Source of the DNA: Dysgonamonadaceae bacterium
Lineage (GTDB): Bacteria; Bacteroidota; Bacteroidia; Bacteroidales; Azobacteroidaceae
Direction of reading: 5' to 3'
Length of the DNA stretch: 22,619 bases
NCBI GenBank assembly: GCA_031282925.1
Contig: JAITCT010000272.1
Coordinates: 1-22,619 of the forward strand
The notes under the pieces are model-generated. The model saw only the letters and a program-made list of their open reading frames with translations, made no database searches and was not told where the DNA came from. Shown in pieces: positions 1 through 8,038 of this stretch (position 1 is the stretch's first letter; each line of letters starts with the position of its first letter). Both the position numbers and the translations under genes were made by a program.

Positions 1-429
1 TTCCTGCACTTTACGCATCTTGACGTCGGTTTTTGTTCCCAGATACTTATAATTACAATTATTCTTATAGATTGCAAAAATTGATTTGGGATTCAGGGCT
101 TGGATTTCCTCGCCGGCAGGCTGGGTAACATTCACTTCTTCGTAGGATTTCCAGTAAACCCATTGCGTTTTCCCGTCGAAATAAATATTTTGGTCGGGCG
201 TATCAATTTTGAATTTATTCCCTTTCATCAGGATGGTTCCGTCAAAAGCCTGACCTGTTTTGTTCATTTCGTCTTTGACACTCAGCGTGAAATAAGCCGA
301 AATGTCGCCGGCCTGCGCAAGGGCTGCCGACGATTTATCCAATATTTCCTTCGCTTTCACGTCCTTTTGAGCCATGGCGGGCATGAAAAAGCCCAAACAT
401 AAAACTATTGTTCCTAATTTCTTCATCAT
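1..429 (-). CDS. lolA: LolA-like outer-membrane lipoprotein carrier, partial (3' end outside window)
   Basis: The minus-strand frame opens with ATGATGAAG at 429 and stays open for all 143 codons to the window edge, so the C-terminus is missing. A Sec signal peptide is visible (MMKKLGTIVLCLGFFMPAMA, then Q21). After it come a helix (KAKEILDKSSAAL), a DISAYFTLSVKDE strand, and the FDGTILMKGNKFKIDTPDQ and IYFDGKTQWVY strands. This is the order seen in the half-barrel of LolA and related periplasmic carriers, which move lipoproteins from LolCDE to the outer membrane. It sits 56 bp downstream of ftsK on the same strand, a neighbourhood I recall as common in Bacteroidales, so co-transcription is likely. 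Assignment rests on fold-like patterns and context. A LolA-like relative (DUF4292 or LolA-like type) cannot be excluded without the C-terminus. Confidence 0.82.
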   Translation of the reverse strand, partial: MMKKLGTIVLCLGFFMPAMAQKDVKAKEILDKSSAALAQAGDISAYFTLSVKDEMNKTGQAFDGTILMKGNKFKIDTPDQNIYFDGKTQWVYWKSYEEVNVTQPAGEEIQALNPKSIFAIYKNNCNYKYLGTKTDVKMRKVQE

Positions 430-485
430 TTGTATTTTTTAGTTACAAATTACAAGCAGGCGGATATTGTACCAGTAACTCGTAA

Positions 486-2882
486 CTATTTCATCGCATC
501 CAGTTTCTGTCTCAATTGATATTCGTCCATAACATACACATCACGGGGCTTGCTACCCTGCGAAGGCCCGACAATGCCTGCCTTTTCCATCTGATCCATC
601 AGCCGTCCCGCACGGTTGTAGCCGATTGAGAACTTCCGCTGAATCAGCGAAGTAGAACCCTGCTGATGGGCGACAATCAATTGGGCGGCTTCCTCAAACA
701 TGGAATCAAGGTCTTCCACGCTGAAATCGTCCGCTGATTTATCTTTCCTTTCCCCGACAAATTCAGGCAATATAAACGCCGTTGGATAAGCGGGCTGGCT
801 GCCGATAAATTTGGAGATGCGTTCCACTTCGGGCGTATCCACAAAAGCGCACTGTACGCGAACCATATCGCTTCCCTGGAAAAACAGCATATCGCCCCGG
901 CCAATCAGCTGGTTAGCGCCCTGACCGTCAAGAATCGTCCGCGAGTCAATGTTAGAAATGACGCGGAAAGCGATTCGCGCGGGGAAATTCGCTTTGATGG
1001 TTCCTGTAATGATGTTGGTAGTCGGCCTTTGGGTAGCGATAATCATGTGGATACCCACGGCGCGCGCTTTCTGGGCAATACGGGCAATGGGCAACTCAAT
1101 TTCCTTTCCGGCCGTCATGATCAAATCGCCAAACTCGTCAATAATAACAACGATGTAAGGCATGAATTTGTGGCCTCTCAGCGGATTCAAGCGGCGGTTG
1201 ACAAACTTTTCGTTGTATTCCTTCACATTCCGCGAGCCTGCTTTTTCCAGTAATTCGTAGCGGGAATCCATTTCTTCCGTCAGGGAGTTGAGCGTGTCGA
1301 TTACCTTGGTGAAATCGGTGATAATCGGTTTTTCAACATCGGGAAGTTTGGCTAAGAAATGCCTTTCAATAGCGGAATAAATCGTAAATTCAACCATTTT
1401 GGGGTCGATGAGTACGAATTTGAGTTGTCCCGGATGTTTTTTGTACAGCAGCGAGGTAATGGCAGCATTCAGGCCTACGGATTTTCCCTGTCCGGTTGCG
1501 CCTGCGACCAGCAAGTGCGGCAATCTGGCCAAATCGACCATAAACACTTCGTTCGTAATGGTGCGTCCCAGTGCAATCGGCAATTCAAAATTGGATTCCT
1601 GGTATTTCCGGGAAGAAATAATCGAATGCATGGATACGATTTGCGGGTCTTTGTTCGGGACTTCAATGCCGATGGTTCCTTTTCCGGGCATGGGCGCAAT
1701 GATGCGGATGCCCAAAGCCGCCAGATTCATGGCGATGTCATCTTCCAGGTTGCGGATTTTAGCGATGCGGATACCGTCTTCGGGAACAATTTCGTAAAGC
1801 GTAACCGTCGGGCCGACCGTTGCTTTGATGGATTTTATTTTTATCCCGTAATTTTCAAGCGTTTGGATAATCCGGTTTTTGTTGTTGGTCTGTTCGGACA
1901 TATCCACCTGCATATCGGTTTGATCGTATTTTTTCAACAAATCAACCGAAGGCAGCCGGTATTTGGATAAATCGGCGGTCGGGTCGTAAACGCCGAGTTC
2001 CTGCAGCAAACGATTGGCTTCTTCCTCGTCGTAACCGGAAGAAACATTCGTAGCCGGCGGGCGGGGTTCTTCATTTTCCGGTTTTTCAGGAGAAACGGGG
2101 AAAAACATTTCCTCCTCGTCCGCTTTGGGGATAATAACCTCGAAATCATTATCAGCAACCGGATTCTGCGGTTTTTCCGGCATTTTTTGAATAGCCGGTT
2201 CAGGATCAGCCATGATAAGACCGGAATCTTCCGGTTCCTTGCGTTCCGAATCTTGCGTTTTCGTTTTTATCTTCTTCTTATTATTAAAGGAAAAGAGTTT
2301 CCGTAAAAGCGGAATCGTTTTTCCGGAAACAAAAATCATCATAAGGATGAAAGCCAGCAGAATCAGCAGGAAAGTTCCCGGAACGCCGAGATTGAGCGTT
2401 ACGATTGCCGACAGTTCAAGTCCGTGCCGCCCTCCGATATAGATAGCCGTGTCCCGAAAGAAATTTCCAAAAAAGAAAGACAGTGCAAGCGATGTCCAAA
2501 TGGTGAGTACGGAGCAGATAATGAAATATTTAAGCAGGTTCACGTATTTGGCTTTCATCAAACGGAAGCCGGTGAACATCAGGAATAAAAGCAGAAAAAT
2601 AACGGCAACGCCGAATCCTTCGTTTAACAGGATATTGCTGAGAATAGCGCCTCTGGTTCCCGTCCAGTTTTCGATTCCGTCAATATGTCCCCAATAAAAC
2701 AGCGAAAGCCCTTCTATCCGGCTTTGGTCGGCGTCGCCCGCAAAGAAAAATGAAGTGGCGGCAATCGTTGCATAGACCGAAAACATGAATATAATCAAAC
2801 CCACCACAAAGTGAGTCGAATCGCTTTTGAAAAAAAGTTTAACTGCCGATGTTTTTTGTTGTTTATCTTTTTTGTGTTGCAT
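486..2882 (-). CDS. ftsK: DNA translocase FtsK/SpoIIIE family
   Basis: FtsK is a septum-anchored, ATP-driven DNA pump that clears and orients the chromosome terminus for XerCD dimer resolution during division. In this 798-aa protein (numbered from the ATG at 2882) the first 200 residues hold four membrane segments. An acidic, Pro-rich linker of about 110 residues follows. Then come the alpha/beta motor with Walker A GATGQGKS (about 461-468) and Walker B VVIIDEFGD (about 578-586), the ATQRP motif, and a C-terminal winged-helix gamma domain (IQRKFSIGYNRAGRLMDQME) that reads KOPS-type sites. The length is normal for Bacteroidetes FtsK, shorter than in E. coli because of the short linker. A longer reading from TTG at 2906 is possible, but a TAATTTTG promoter box covers that codon, so the ATG at 2882 is preferred. 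lolA follows 56 bp downstream. Confidence 0.96.
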   Translation of the reverse strand: MQHKKDKQQKTSAVKLFFKSDSTHFVVGLIIFMFSVYATIAATSFFFAGDADQSRIEGLSLFYWGHIDGIENWTGTRGAILSNILLNEGFGVAVIFLLLFLMFTGFRLMKAKYVNLLKYFIICSVLTIWTSLALSFFFGNFFRDTAIYIGGRHGLELSAIVTLNLGVPGTFLLILLAFILMMIFVSGKTIPLLRKLFSFNNKKKIKTKTQDSERKEPEDSGLIMADPEPAIQKMPEKPQNPVADNDFEVIIPKADEEEMFFPVSPEKPENEEPRPPATNVSSGYDEEEANRLLQELGVYDPTADLSKYRLPSVDLLKKYDQTDMQVDMSEQTNNKNRIIQTLENYGIKIKSIKATVGPTVTLYEIVPEDGIRIAKIRNLEDDIAMNLAALGIRIIAPMPGKGTIGIEVPNKDPQIVSMHSIISSRKYQESNFELPIALGRTITNEVFMVDLARLPHLLVAGATGQGKSVGLNAAITSLLYKKHPGQLKFVLIDPKMVEFTIYSAIERHFLAKLPDVEKPIITDFTKVIDTLNSLTEEMDSRYELLEKAGSRNVKEYNEKFVNRRLNPLRGHKFMPYIVVIIDEFGDLIMTAGKEIELPIARIAQKARAVGIHMIIATQRPTTNIITGTIKANFPARIAFRVISNIDSRTILDGQGANQLIGRGDMLFFQGSDMVRVQCAFVDTPEVERISKFIGSQPAYPTAFILPEFVGERKDKSADDFSVEDLDSMFEEAAQLIVAHQQGSTSLIQRKFSIGYNRAGRLMDQMEKAGIVGPSQGSKPRDVYVMDEYQLRQKLDAMK

Positions 2883-2904
2883 AAAAACCGGTGTTTTGAG
2901 GAGC

Positions 2905-2912
2905 AAAATTAC
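2905..2912 (-). promoter_or_regulatory. Putative ftsK promoter, -7 box TAATTTTG
   Basis: On the minus strand TAATTTTG matches the Bacteroidetes sigma-ABfr -7 consensus TAnnTTTG. It lies about 22 bp before the ATG at 2882. No convincing -33 TTTG was found at the usual distance. The position argues against the upstream TTG codon as the start of ftsK. Confidence 0.5.
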
Positions 2913-2937
2913 AAAAAATATTCAAGCAGCCGCCCAT

Positions 2938-2963
2938 AATTCGTAATTTGTAATTCGTAATTG
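2938..2963. repeat. Short AATTCGTAATT tandem repeat between gdhA and ftsK
   Basis: AATTCGTAATT is followed by a second near copy (TGTAATTCGTAATTGT) directly after the gdhA stop codon. The same GTAATTCGTAATT string, again next to CGCCC, recurs at 18085-18098 beside the end of the second SusD gene. It looks like a dispersed intergenic low-complexity repeat. No function is evident. Confidence 0.5.
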
Positions 2964-2966
2964 TAT

Positions 2967-4301
2967 TCACACAATTCCCTGCGCCATCATAGCCTGCGCC
3001 ACCTTCATAAATCCCGCCACATTAGCGCCTTTCACATAATTGATATAACCGTCCGGCTGTTTACCGTAAACAACGCATTGCCGGTGAATATCATTCATGA
3101 TTCGGTGCAGTTTGGCGTCAACTTCTTCTCCCGTCCATTGCAGGTGCATGGCGTTTTGGCTCATTTCCAGACCGGAGGTGGCGACGCCGCCGGCATTCAC
3201 CGCTTTACCCGGCGCAAATAAAATGCCTTTTTCAAGCATCAAATCAACGGCTTCGGCCGTACAACCCATATTGGAAATTTCCGCAACGCAAGTTACGCCG
3301 TTGTCAATCAACATTTGCGCGTCTTTTTCGTCCAGTTCGTTCTGAATCGCACAGGGAAGCGCAATATCCACTTTTTGTTGCCAGGGACGTTTGCCGGGGA
3401 AAAACTCAACGCCGTATTTCTTAGCGTAAGGCTCTACAACATCATCGCCCGTTGCACGGAGTTCCTGCATGTAATTGATTTTTTCGCCCGATATTCCGTC
3501 AGGGTCATACACATAACCGTCAGGCCCGGAGATGGTAACGACTTTTGCCCCTGATTGCGAGGCTTTCAAAGCGGCGCCCCAGGCCACATTCCCGAAACCG
3601 GAAACGGCAACGGTTTTGCCTTTGACGTCCAACCCTTTTTCTTTCAACATATCAAGTACAAAATAAATTCCTCCGAATCCGGTTGCTTCCGGACGAATTA
3701 ACGATCCGCCGTAATCCAAACCTTTTCCGGTGAAAGCGCCCGTATGCTCGCGGGCTAATTTTTTGAACATGCCGTACATGTAACCGACTTCACGCGATCC
3801 GACGCCGATATCGCCCGCAGGTACATCAATATCCGCACCGATATGCCTCCACAGTTCCAGCATGTAGGCCTGGCAGAAGCGCATGACTTCCGCACCGGAT
3901 TTTCCGCGTATGCTGAAATCCGAACCGCCTTTGCCGCCGCCCATCGGCAGGGTAGTCAGCGCATTTTTGAACGTTTGCTCAAAACCCAGGAATTTCAGGG
4001 ATGAAAGCGTTACCGAAGCATGAAAGCGCGTTCCGCCTTTGTATGGACCTATCGCATTGTTAAACTGAACCCGGTATCCGATATTTACACGAACTTTCCC
4101 GCTGTCGTCCACCCAGGGCACTTTGAAAGTAAAAATGCGGTCAGGCTCTACGATCCGCTCAATAATTCCCGCTTTTTCAAATTCGGGATGTTCGTTATAA
4201 ACGTCCTCAATGGAGTGAAGAACTTCTTTTACTGCCTGTAAATACTCGTGTTCTCCGGGGTGTTTTGCTTCAAGAGATTGAAGAATATTGTCTGTCTTCA
4301 T
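2967..4301 (-). CDS. gdhA: NADP-type glutamate dehydrogenase
   Basis: It catalyses the reversible reductive amination of 2-oxoglutarate to glutamate in the cytoplasm, the main ammonium entry point in many Bacteroidales. The 444-aa length is that of the hexameric small (about 50 kDa) NADP-dependent class. The substrate domain shows YKGGTRFH (87-94), the catalytic-lysine loop PMGGGKGGSDF (about 119-129, K124) and PAGDIGVGSREVGYM (161-175). The dinucleotide fold shows VAVSGFGNVAWGAA near residue 232. NIGYRVQFNNAIGPYKGG is typical of bacterial GdhA. It has its own promoter region (TACCTTTG box at 4337-4330) with an AACCGAA-T-TTCGGTT palindrome upstream, and is transcribed divergently from the acyl-CoA ligase. 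ftsK begins 85 bp past its stop and has its own promoter-like box, so the two are probably separate units. Coenzyme preference is inferred from the family. Confidence 0.97.
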   Translation of the reverse strand: MKTDNILQSLEAKHPGEHEYLQAVKEVLHSIEDVYNEHPEFEKAGIIERIVEPDRIFTFKVPWVDDSGKVRVNIGYRVQFNNAIGPYKGGTRFHASVTLSSLKFLGFEQTFKNALTTLPMGGGKGGSDFSIRGKSGAEVMRFCQAYMLELWRHIGADIDVPAGDIGVGSREVGYMYGMFKKLAREHTGAFTGKGLDYGGSLIRPEATGFGGIYFVLDMLKEKGLDVKGKTVAVSGFGNVAWGAALKASQSGAKVVTISGPDGYVYDPDGISGEKINYMQELRATGDDVVEPYAKKYGVEFFPGKRPWQQKVDIALPCAIQNELDEKDAQMLIDNGVTCVAEISNMGCTAEAVDLMLEKGILFAPGKAVNAGGVATSGLEMSQNAMHLQWTGEEVDAKLHRIMNDIHRQCVVYGKQPDGYINYVKGANVAGFMKVAQAMMAQGIV

Positions 4302-4329
4302 AAATCAATTATTTTATTTAATTTTAAGG

Positions 4330-4370
4330 CAAAGGTAACGATTATTTATTACATAAACCGAATTTCGGTT
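4330..4370 (-). promoter_or_regulatory. gdhA promoter with palindromic operator candidate
   Basis: TACCTTTG on the minus strand (4337-4330) matches the TAnnTTTG -7 box, giving a leader of roughly 20-25 nt to the ATG at 4301. A perfect 7+1+7 palindrome AACCGAA-T-TTCGGTT lies at 4356-4370, centred about 40 bp before the predicted transcription start, where a -33 box would be. No TTTG -33 element is visible, as could be expected of an activator-dependent promoter. The -7 box is the firmer part; the operator role is inference. Confidence 0.5.
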
Positions 4371-4446
4371 GAACTTGCTTACTCGTAACCTGTCTATGCA
4401 TAAAACCGCCCCGCGACAATTTGAAATGCGCCCAATATCACAAAAA

Positions 4447-4479
4447 TTGATGCAAAATAAAAAAAAAGTTGTAATTTTG
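4447..4479 (+). promoter_or_regulatory. Promoter of acyl-CoA ligase gene
   Basis: TAATTTTG at 4472-4479 fits the TAnnTTTG -7 consensus, with a TTG at 4447-4449 (22-bp spacer) as a possible -33 element. The ATG follows 23 bp after the box, so the predicted leader is short. Confidence 0.5.
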
Positions 4480-4502
4480 CTCGTTCATTTTAAAAACAAT
4501 CA

Positions 4503-6314
4503 ATGGAATATTCTCATTTATCTAATCTCATCCAAAAACGCGCCGGCAGGTTCGGCAATCAGGAAGCGTTAAGACTAAAAGACAAAGTAACAGGCAAATG
4601 GCAATCCGTTTCATGGGGTGATTTTGCCAAGAAAATAACGGCAACAGCCCGTTCCATGTGCCATGCAGGCGTTGAACCGCAATCCAATATCGGCATATAT
4701 TCCCAAAACATGGCCGAATGTTTGTATATTGATTTCGGCGCTTTTGCCAACCGGGCGGCAATGGTGCCGATGTATGCAACGGCCTCCGTTCCCCAAATCC
4801 GCTATATTATTAACGAGGCGGAAATAAGGCTGCTGTTTGTGGGCGAACAGGCGCAGTATGATAATGCCTGGCAGGTATTCCGGGACAGCGCTTTCCTGAA
4901 ACAAATCGTCATTCTTGACAAAACCGTAGTCCGGGCGCCGGATGACAAAACTTCCATGTATTTTGAGTATTTCAGTTCGCCCAAAAACCGCACTTCGCAA
5001 GACATAATCACTGTGGAAAAAAGAGTTCGAGCCGCCCGGGGAAAAGATATCGCTCATATTATTTATACTTCGGGGACTACGGGAGAACCCAAAGGCGTTG
5101 TCCTCACGCACGATAATTATTTGGAAGTGTTTAAGATGCACGACATTCGCCTGAGATATCTTCCGCAAAGATTTCTCTCAATGAGTTTCCTGCCTCTGGC
5201 GCATATTTTTGAAAAAGCATGGTCGCTTTACTGCCTGCACAGGGGATGCGCTTTAGCTATTAATTTGGATCCCAGGGAAATACAAACTGCCGTCAAAGAA
5301 GTGAAACCGCAAGCCATGTGCAGTGTTCCCCGTTTTTGGGAAAAGGTATATGCCGGCGTTCAGGAAAAAATCGAAACCTCAAATTTCATCTTTCGCCGTC
5401 TCTTTTTAAATGCCATTCTCACAGGTGAAAAATACTGTATTGATTATATTAATAAAGGTAAAAAGCCGCCTTTTCTGTTGAAATGCAGGTTTAAATGCTA
5501 CGAAGCGACAGTCTATTCCAAATTGAAGAAGATAATCGGAATCGAACGGGGCTTGATTTTCCCTTGCGCCGGCGCCATGCTCTCCGAGGAAATTATCCGC
5601 TTTTTACGTTCGGTAAACATCCCTTTGGTCTATGGTTACGGGTTGACCGAAACGACTGCAACCGTCGGCTGTTTTCCCGAAACCGGATACGAATTGGGTA
5701 CGGTAGGAAAAATAATGCCGTCAATAGAAGTCAGAATCGGCGAAAAAGACGAAATTCAGGTCAAAGGGAAATCCGTTACAGGCGGATATTACAAAAAACC
5801 GGATGCGACTGCCGCCGCATTTATTGACGACGGCTGGTTCCGAACGGGCGACGCCGGCTGTTTGACCGAAAACGGGGGTATCATTCTGACGGAAAGAATA
5901 AAAGACTTGTATAAAACGTCCAACGGGAAATATATTGCTCCCCAGCAATTGGAAAACAGGCTAATTAACGATAAATTCATCGAAAACGCTTTTGTTATCG
6001 GCGACCGGCGGAAATATGTAAGCGCACTTCTTATACCGGATTACAATGAATTAAAAAAATATGCCGAAGATGAAGGGATTTCATTTGAAAGCGAAATAGA
6101 TTTATGTAACAATCCGCAAATTATCAAACTGTATGAATCACGGGTGCTGGGTATGCAAAATGAATTTGCCAACTACGAACAAATTAAACGTTTTACCCTG
6201 TTTCCTCACGCGTTTACCATTGATTCTGGAGAGTTGACGAATACGCTTAAAATGAAACGGAATTATATTTTGGAAAAATACGGGGAGATTATTGACAAAA
6301 TGTATTACGAATAG
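4503..6314 (+). CDS. Long-chain fatty acid-CoA ligase (AMP-forming)
   Basis: It activates fatty acids to acyl-CoA through an acyl-AMP intermediate, probably at the inner face of the membrane. The 603-aa sequence carries the whole ANL-superfamily motif set: P-loop-like IIYTSGTTGEPKG (about 186-198), PLAHIFEKAWSLYCLH, the YGYGLTETTA adenine-binding motif (about 380-390), DGWFRTGDAG (about 442-451), and the hinge ERIKDLYKTSNGKYIAPQQLE, which leads into the C-terminal lid domain. The length and the KTSNGKYIAPQQLEN signature match the FAA1/long-chain branch common in Bacteroidetes rather than acetyl-CoA synthetase. The gene stands alone between the divergent gdhA and the promoter of the next operon. 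Chain-length preference cannot be read from sequence, and fadD or lcfB would be only approximate names. Confidence 0.93.
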   Translation: MEYSHLSNLIQKRAGRFGNQEALRLKDKVTGKWQSVSWGDFAKKITATARSMCHAGVEPQSNIGIYSQNMAECLYIDFGAFANRAAMVPMYATASVPQIRYIINEAEIRLLFVGEQAQYDNAWQVFRDSAFLKQIVILDKTVVRAPDDKTSMYFEYFSSPKNRTSQDIITVEKRVRAARGKDIAHIIYTSGTTGEPKGVVLTHDNYLEVFKMHDIRLRYLPQRFLSMSFLPLAHIFEKAWSLYCLHRGCALAINLDPREIQTAVKEVKPQAMCSVPRFWEKVYAGVQEKIETSNFIFRRLFLNAILTGEKYCIDYINKGKKPPFLLKCRFKCYEATVYSKLKKIIGIERGLIFPCAGAMLSEEIIRFLRSVNIPLVYGYGLTETTATVGCFPETGYELGTVGKIMPSIEVRIGEKDEIQVKGKSVTGGYYKKPDATAAAFIDDGWFRTGDAGCLTENGGIILTERIKDLYKTSNGKYIAPQQLENRLINDKFIENAFVIGDRRKYVSALLIPDYNELKKYAEDEGISFESEIDLCNNPQIIKLYESRVLGMQNEFANYEQIKRFTLFPHAFTIDSGELTNTLKMKRNYILEKYGEIIDKMYYE

Positions 6315-6329
6315 GGAAATTTCATAAAA

Positions 6330-6347
6330 ATACCATATTTTTGGTAT
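6330..6347. promoter_or_regulatory. Palindromic operator candidate, distal copy (ATACC-N8-GGTAT)
   Basis: ATACC (6330-6334) and GGTAT (6343-6347) flank an 8-bp AT-rich spacer, with an A-run before the left arm. It is centred 43 bp (about four helical turns) upstream of a second copy at 6373-6390, so both would face the same side of the helix. No T-tract follows, which makes a terminator for the preceding gene unlikely. Confidence 0.55.
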
Positions 6348-6372
6348 CAGCCATGCGAAAAACACATAAAAA

Positions 6373-6390
6373 ATACCTTATTTATGGTAT
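6373..6390. promoter_or_regulatory. Palindromic operator candidate, proximal copy (ATACC-N8-GGTAT)
   Basis: ATACC (6373-6377) and GGTAT (6386-6390) flank 8 bp. The last T of the right arm is also the first base of the TTG -33 element. The palindrome centre is about 43 bp before the predicted transcription start, a position typical of class II activators, though steric repression is equally possible. An identical arrangement stands before cysK at 15881-15898. Confidence 0.62.
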
Positions 6391-6420
6391 TGTGGCAATA
6401 AAAATAAACCTCTACCTTTA
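6390..6420 (+). promoter_or_regulatory. Promoter of HMA / TonB-plug operon
   Basis: TTG at 6390-6392, 20-bp spacer, then TACCTTTA at 6413-6420, one mismatch from TAnnTTTG. The leader to the ATG at 6479 would be about 50-55 nt. The -33 element overlaps the proximal palindrome. Confidence 0.5.
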
Positions 6421-6478
6421 TGCCGAAAATGCGTATTTTTTATTTTACAATGTATAATTTTAAAAAATTAAGAAAGAG

Positions 6479-7204
6479 ATGAAAAAAATGAATGTTTTAG
6501 TTTTATTGTTTGCTTTTATTGCAAGCAGCAGTGTGTATTCCTCAGACAATTCAGTAACGTTCAGAGTTGAAAACATGACTTGTGGCGGTTGTTCCGGAAA
6601 AATCAAAAAAACGGTAACGGCTATTGATGGAGTGTCAAGGTTTGAAGCAAACCTGGAAAAAAGAGTGGTTACGATCACTTACGACGATCGAAAAGTTAAT
6701 TCCGGTCAGTTGAAAGAAGCCATTGTGGCGATCAGGTACAACGCTACGGATTACGATCCGGACGAAGTAATTGCAAGAAAAATTTCTTTCAAAGCCGATC
6801 AAATCGGTTGCGGAGGATGTGCCGCTAAAGTAAAAAAGAATATCGGCGCCGAAGCGGGTATTATTAGCGTGGAAGTGGATTTACCGACGAAAGAAGTAAA
6901 AGTTGAGTACGACGCCAATAAAATTGCGTCGAAAGAAATTCAGAAAGATTTTCAGAAATTCAATTACACGGTAGTAAGGTATTGGACGAGTGAAAAAGTT
7001 AAATACGCTATTCTCAAAGTGGAACAAATCAATGACCCCGCCGAAGTAGAAAACAATCTGGCAACGGAAAAAGGTATTTTGGATGTTTCGGTTAACGAAA
7101 AAACAAAAGATGTTGCCATTGCCTATAATGCTACGATTATTACGGAAGATAATCTGGCCGACAGCATTGAGAAATATAATTTGAATTTGGTGGCGGAAAA
7201 TTAA
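6479..7204 (+). CDS. Exported protein with three HMA-like domains, two with CxxC
   Basis: The 241-aa protein has an N-terminal Sec signal (MKKMNVLVLLFAFIASSSVY, then SSD). Three ferredoxin-like HMA units follow. Unit 1 (about 25-90) has MTCGGCSGKIKK with C35 and C38. Unit 2 (about 101-166) has IGCGGCAAKVKK with C111 and C114. Unit 3 (about 174-237) keeps the strand and helix pattern (ILDVSVNEKTKDVAIAY) but has no cysteine. HMA domains bind Cu(I), Zn(II) or similar soft metals through CxxC. Here they would act in the periplasm, as a metallochaperone, a scavenger or perhaps a thiol-handling protein. The next gene, 26 bp downstream, encodes a plug-domain protein with its own Cys cluster, and the two look like one operon. 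The A-rich, G-containing sequence AAGAAAGAG before the ATG may serve as ribosome site. The metal is unknown. Confidence 0.85.
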   Translation: MKKMNVLVLLFAFIASSSVYSSDNSVTFRVENMTCGGCSGKIKKTVTAIDGVSRFEANLEKRVVTITYDDRKVNSGQLKEAIVAIRYNATDYDPDEVIARKISFKADQIGCGGCAAKVKKNIGAEAGIISVEVDLPTKEVKVEYDANKIASKEIQKDFQKFNYTVVRYWTSEKVKYAILKVEQINDPAEVENNLATEKGILDVSVNEKTKDVAIAYNATIITEDNLADSIEKYNLNLVAEN

Positions 7205-7230
7205 GGAATTAAAAATTAAATTATTTTAGT

Positions 7231-8028
7231 ATGAAAGCAAATGTTAGATTATTAAGTGTTGCGTTGGGGTTGCTGTTGTCAATTGGAGGTCTTAGCGCTC
7301 AAACAATCAAAGGAAAAGTGGTAGATAAAAACGGTGAGCCGATTTCCGGAGCAGTTATTTCTTACGGAAGCAATAACGGATCCACTTCCGATGCCAATGG
7401 GGAATTTACCGTTGATAGAAAAGATGCAAGCGATAAATTTACCGTTATTTTATTGGGATTCAAACAAAAAGACGTTAAACTGAACGGTAAGTCAAAAAAC
7501 CTGATTATCACGTTAGAAGAAGATACTAAAGACTTGGATCAGGTAGTTGTTGTCGGTTATGGAAAGTCGTCGAAAAGGAAAGCGACCGGAACCGTAAGCA
7601 CCATCACGAGAGATGTACTGGAACAGTATCCGGGAACAAGCGTTTTGGATGTTTTACAAGGCAGGATTGCCGGACTTACGTTAACCCGAACTTCCGGATT
7701 GCCGGGTTCATCGGTTTCGATAAATATTCGCGGAGTAACAACTATTGACGAAGGTTTTGCCGATTCTTGCGGATCGGGCGGATGTTGCGGTGTTACGGAA
7801 GGAACAAAAGTTGAACCTCTGATTGTTATTGATGGCGTGCCGTTTATCAATGAAAGTATTTCACCGCTGGACATCGGCGCGGTTGGAGCGGTTGGCCCGT
7901 TGGCAAGCCTCAGCACTGCCGACATTGAACGCATTGACGTGTTGAAAGATTCGGATGCTACCGCTATTTACGGTTCGAGAGGAGCTAACGGCGTGATTCT
8001 GATAACTACGAGGCATAGTCTGGATTAA
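7231..8028 (+). CDS. Plug-only SusC/TonB-receptor-like protein with Cys cluster
   Basis: The 265-aa protein has a signal peptide (ending LSAQ, about residue 24). A carboxypeptidase-regulatory-like beta-sandwich follows (about 25-95: IKGKVVDKNGEPISGAVISY), then a full TonB plug domain (about 105-262: QVVVVGYGKSSKRKATGTVS, VLQGRIAGLTL, SINIRGVTT, IERIDVLKDSDATAIYGSRG, GVILITT). It stops right after the plug, with none of the 22-stranded barrel of about 700 residues. An insertion between SINIRGVTT and PLIVIDGVPF holds C180, C185 and C186 (CGSGGCC), unusual in plugs. No barrel remnant follows, and the ORF is clean. It is either a decayed SusC or, as I think more likely given its HMA partner and intact signal, a stand-alone periplasmic plug protein. 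Confidence is high for the domains, low for the role. Confidence 0.82.
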   Translation: MKANVRLLSVALGLLLSIGGLSAQTIKGKVVDKNGEPISGAVISYGSNNGSTSDANGEFTVDRKDASDKFTVILLGFKQKDVKLNGKSKNLIITLEEDTKDLDQVVVVGYGKSSKRKATGTVSTITRDVLEQYPGTSVLDVLQGRIAGLTLTRTSGLPGSSVSINIRGVTTIDEGFADSCGSGGCCGVTEGTKVEPLIVIDGVPFINESISPLDIGAVGAVGPLASLSTADIERIDVLKDSDATAIYGSRGANGVILITTRHSLD

Positions 8029-8038
8029 TTAGTGATAA

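Noticed and set aside
1359..1970. 203-aa open frame antisense to ftsK
   Set aside because: Shadow frame of a strongly supported gene; composition is biased and no family pattern is present.
2883..2906. Upstream TTG start for ftsK giving eight more residues
   Set aside because: A TAATTTTG promoter box overlaps the TTG and an ATG follows at 2882.
6330..6390. The palindromes after the acyl-CoA ligase as rho-independent terminators
   Set aside because: Arms are only 5-6 bp and AT-rich, no T-run follows, and the same motif occurs before cysK where no gene ends nearby.
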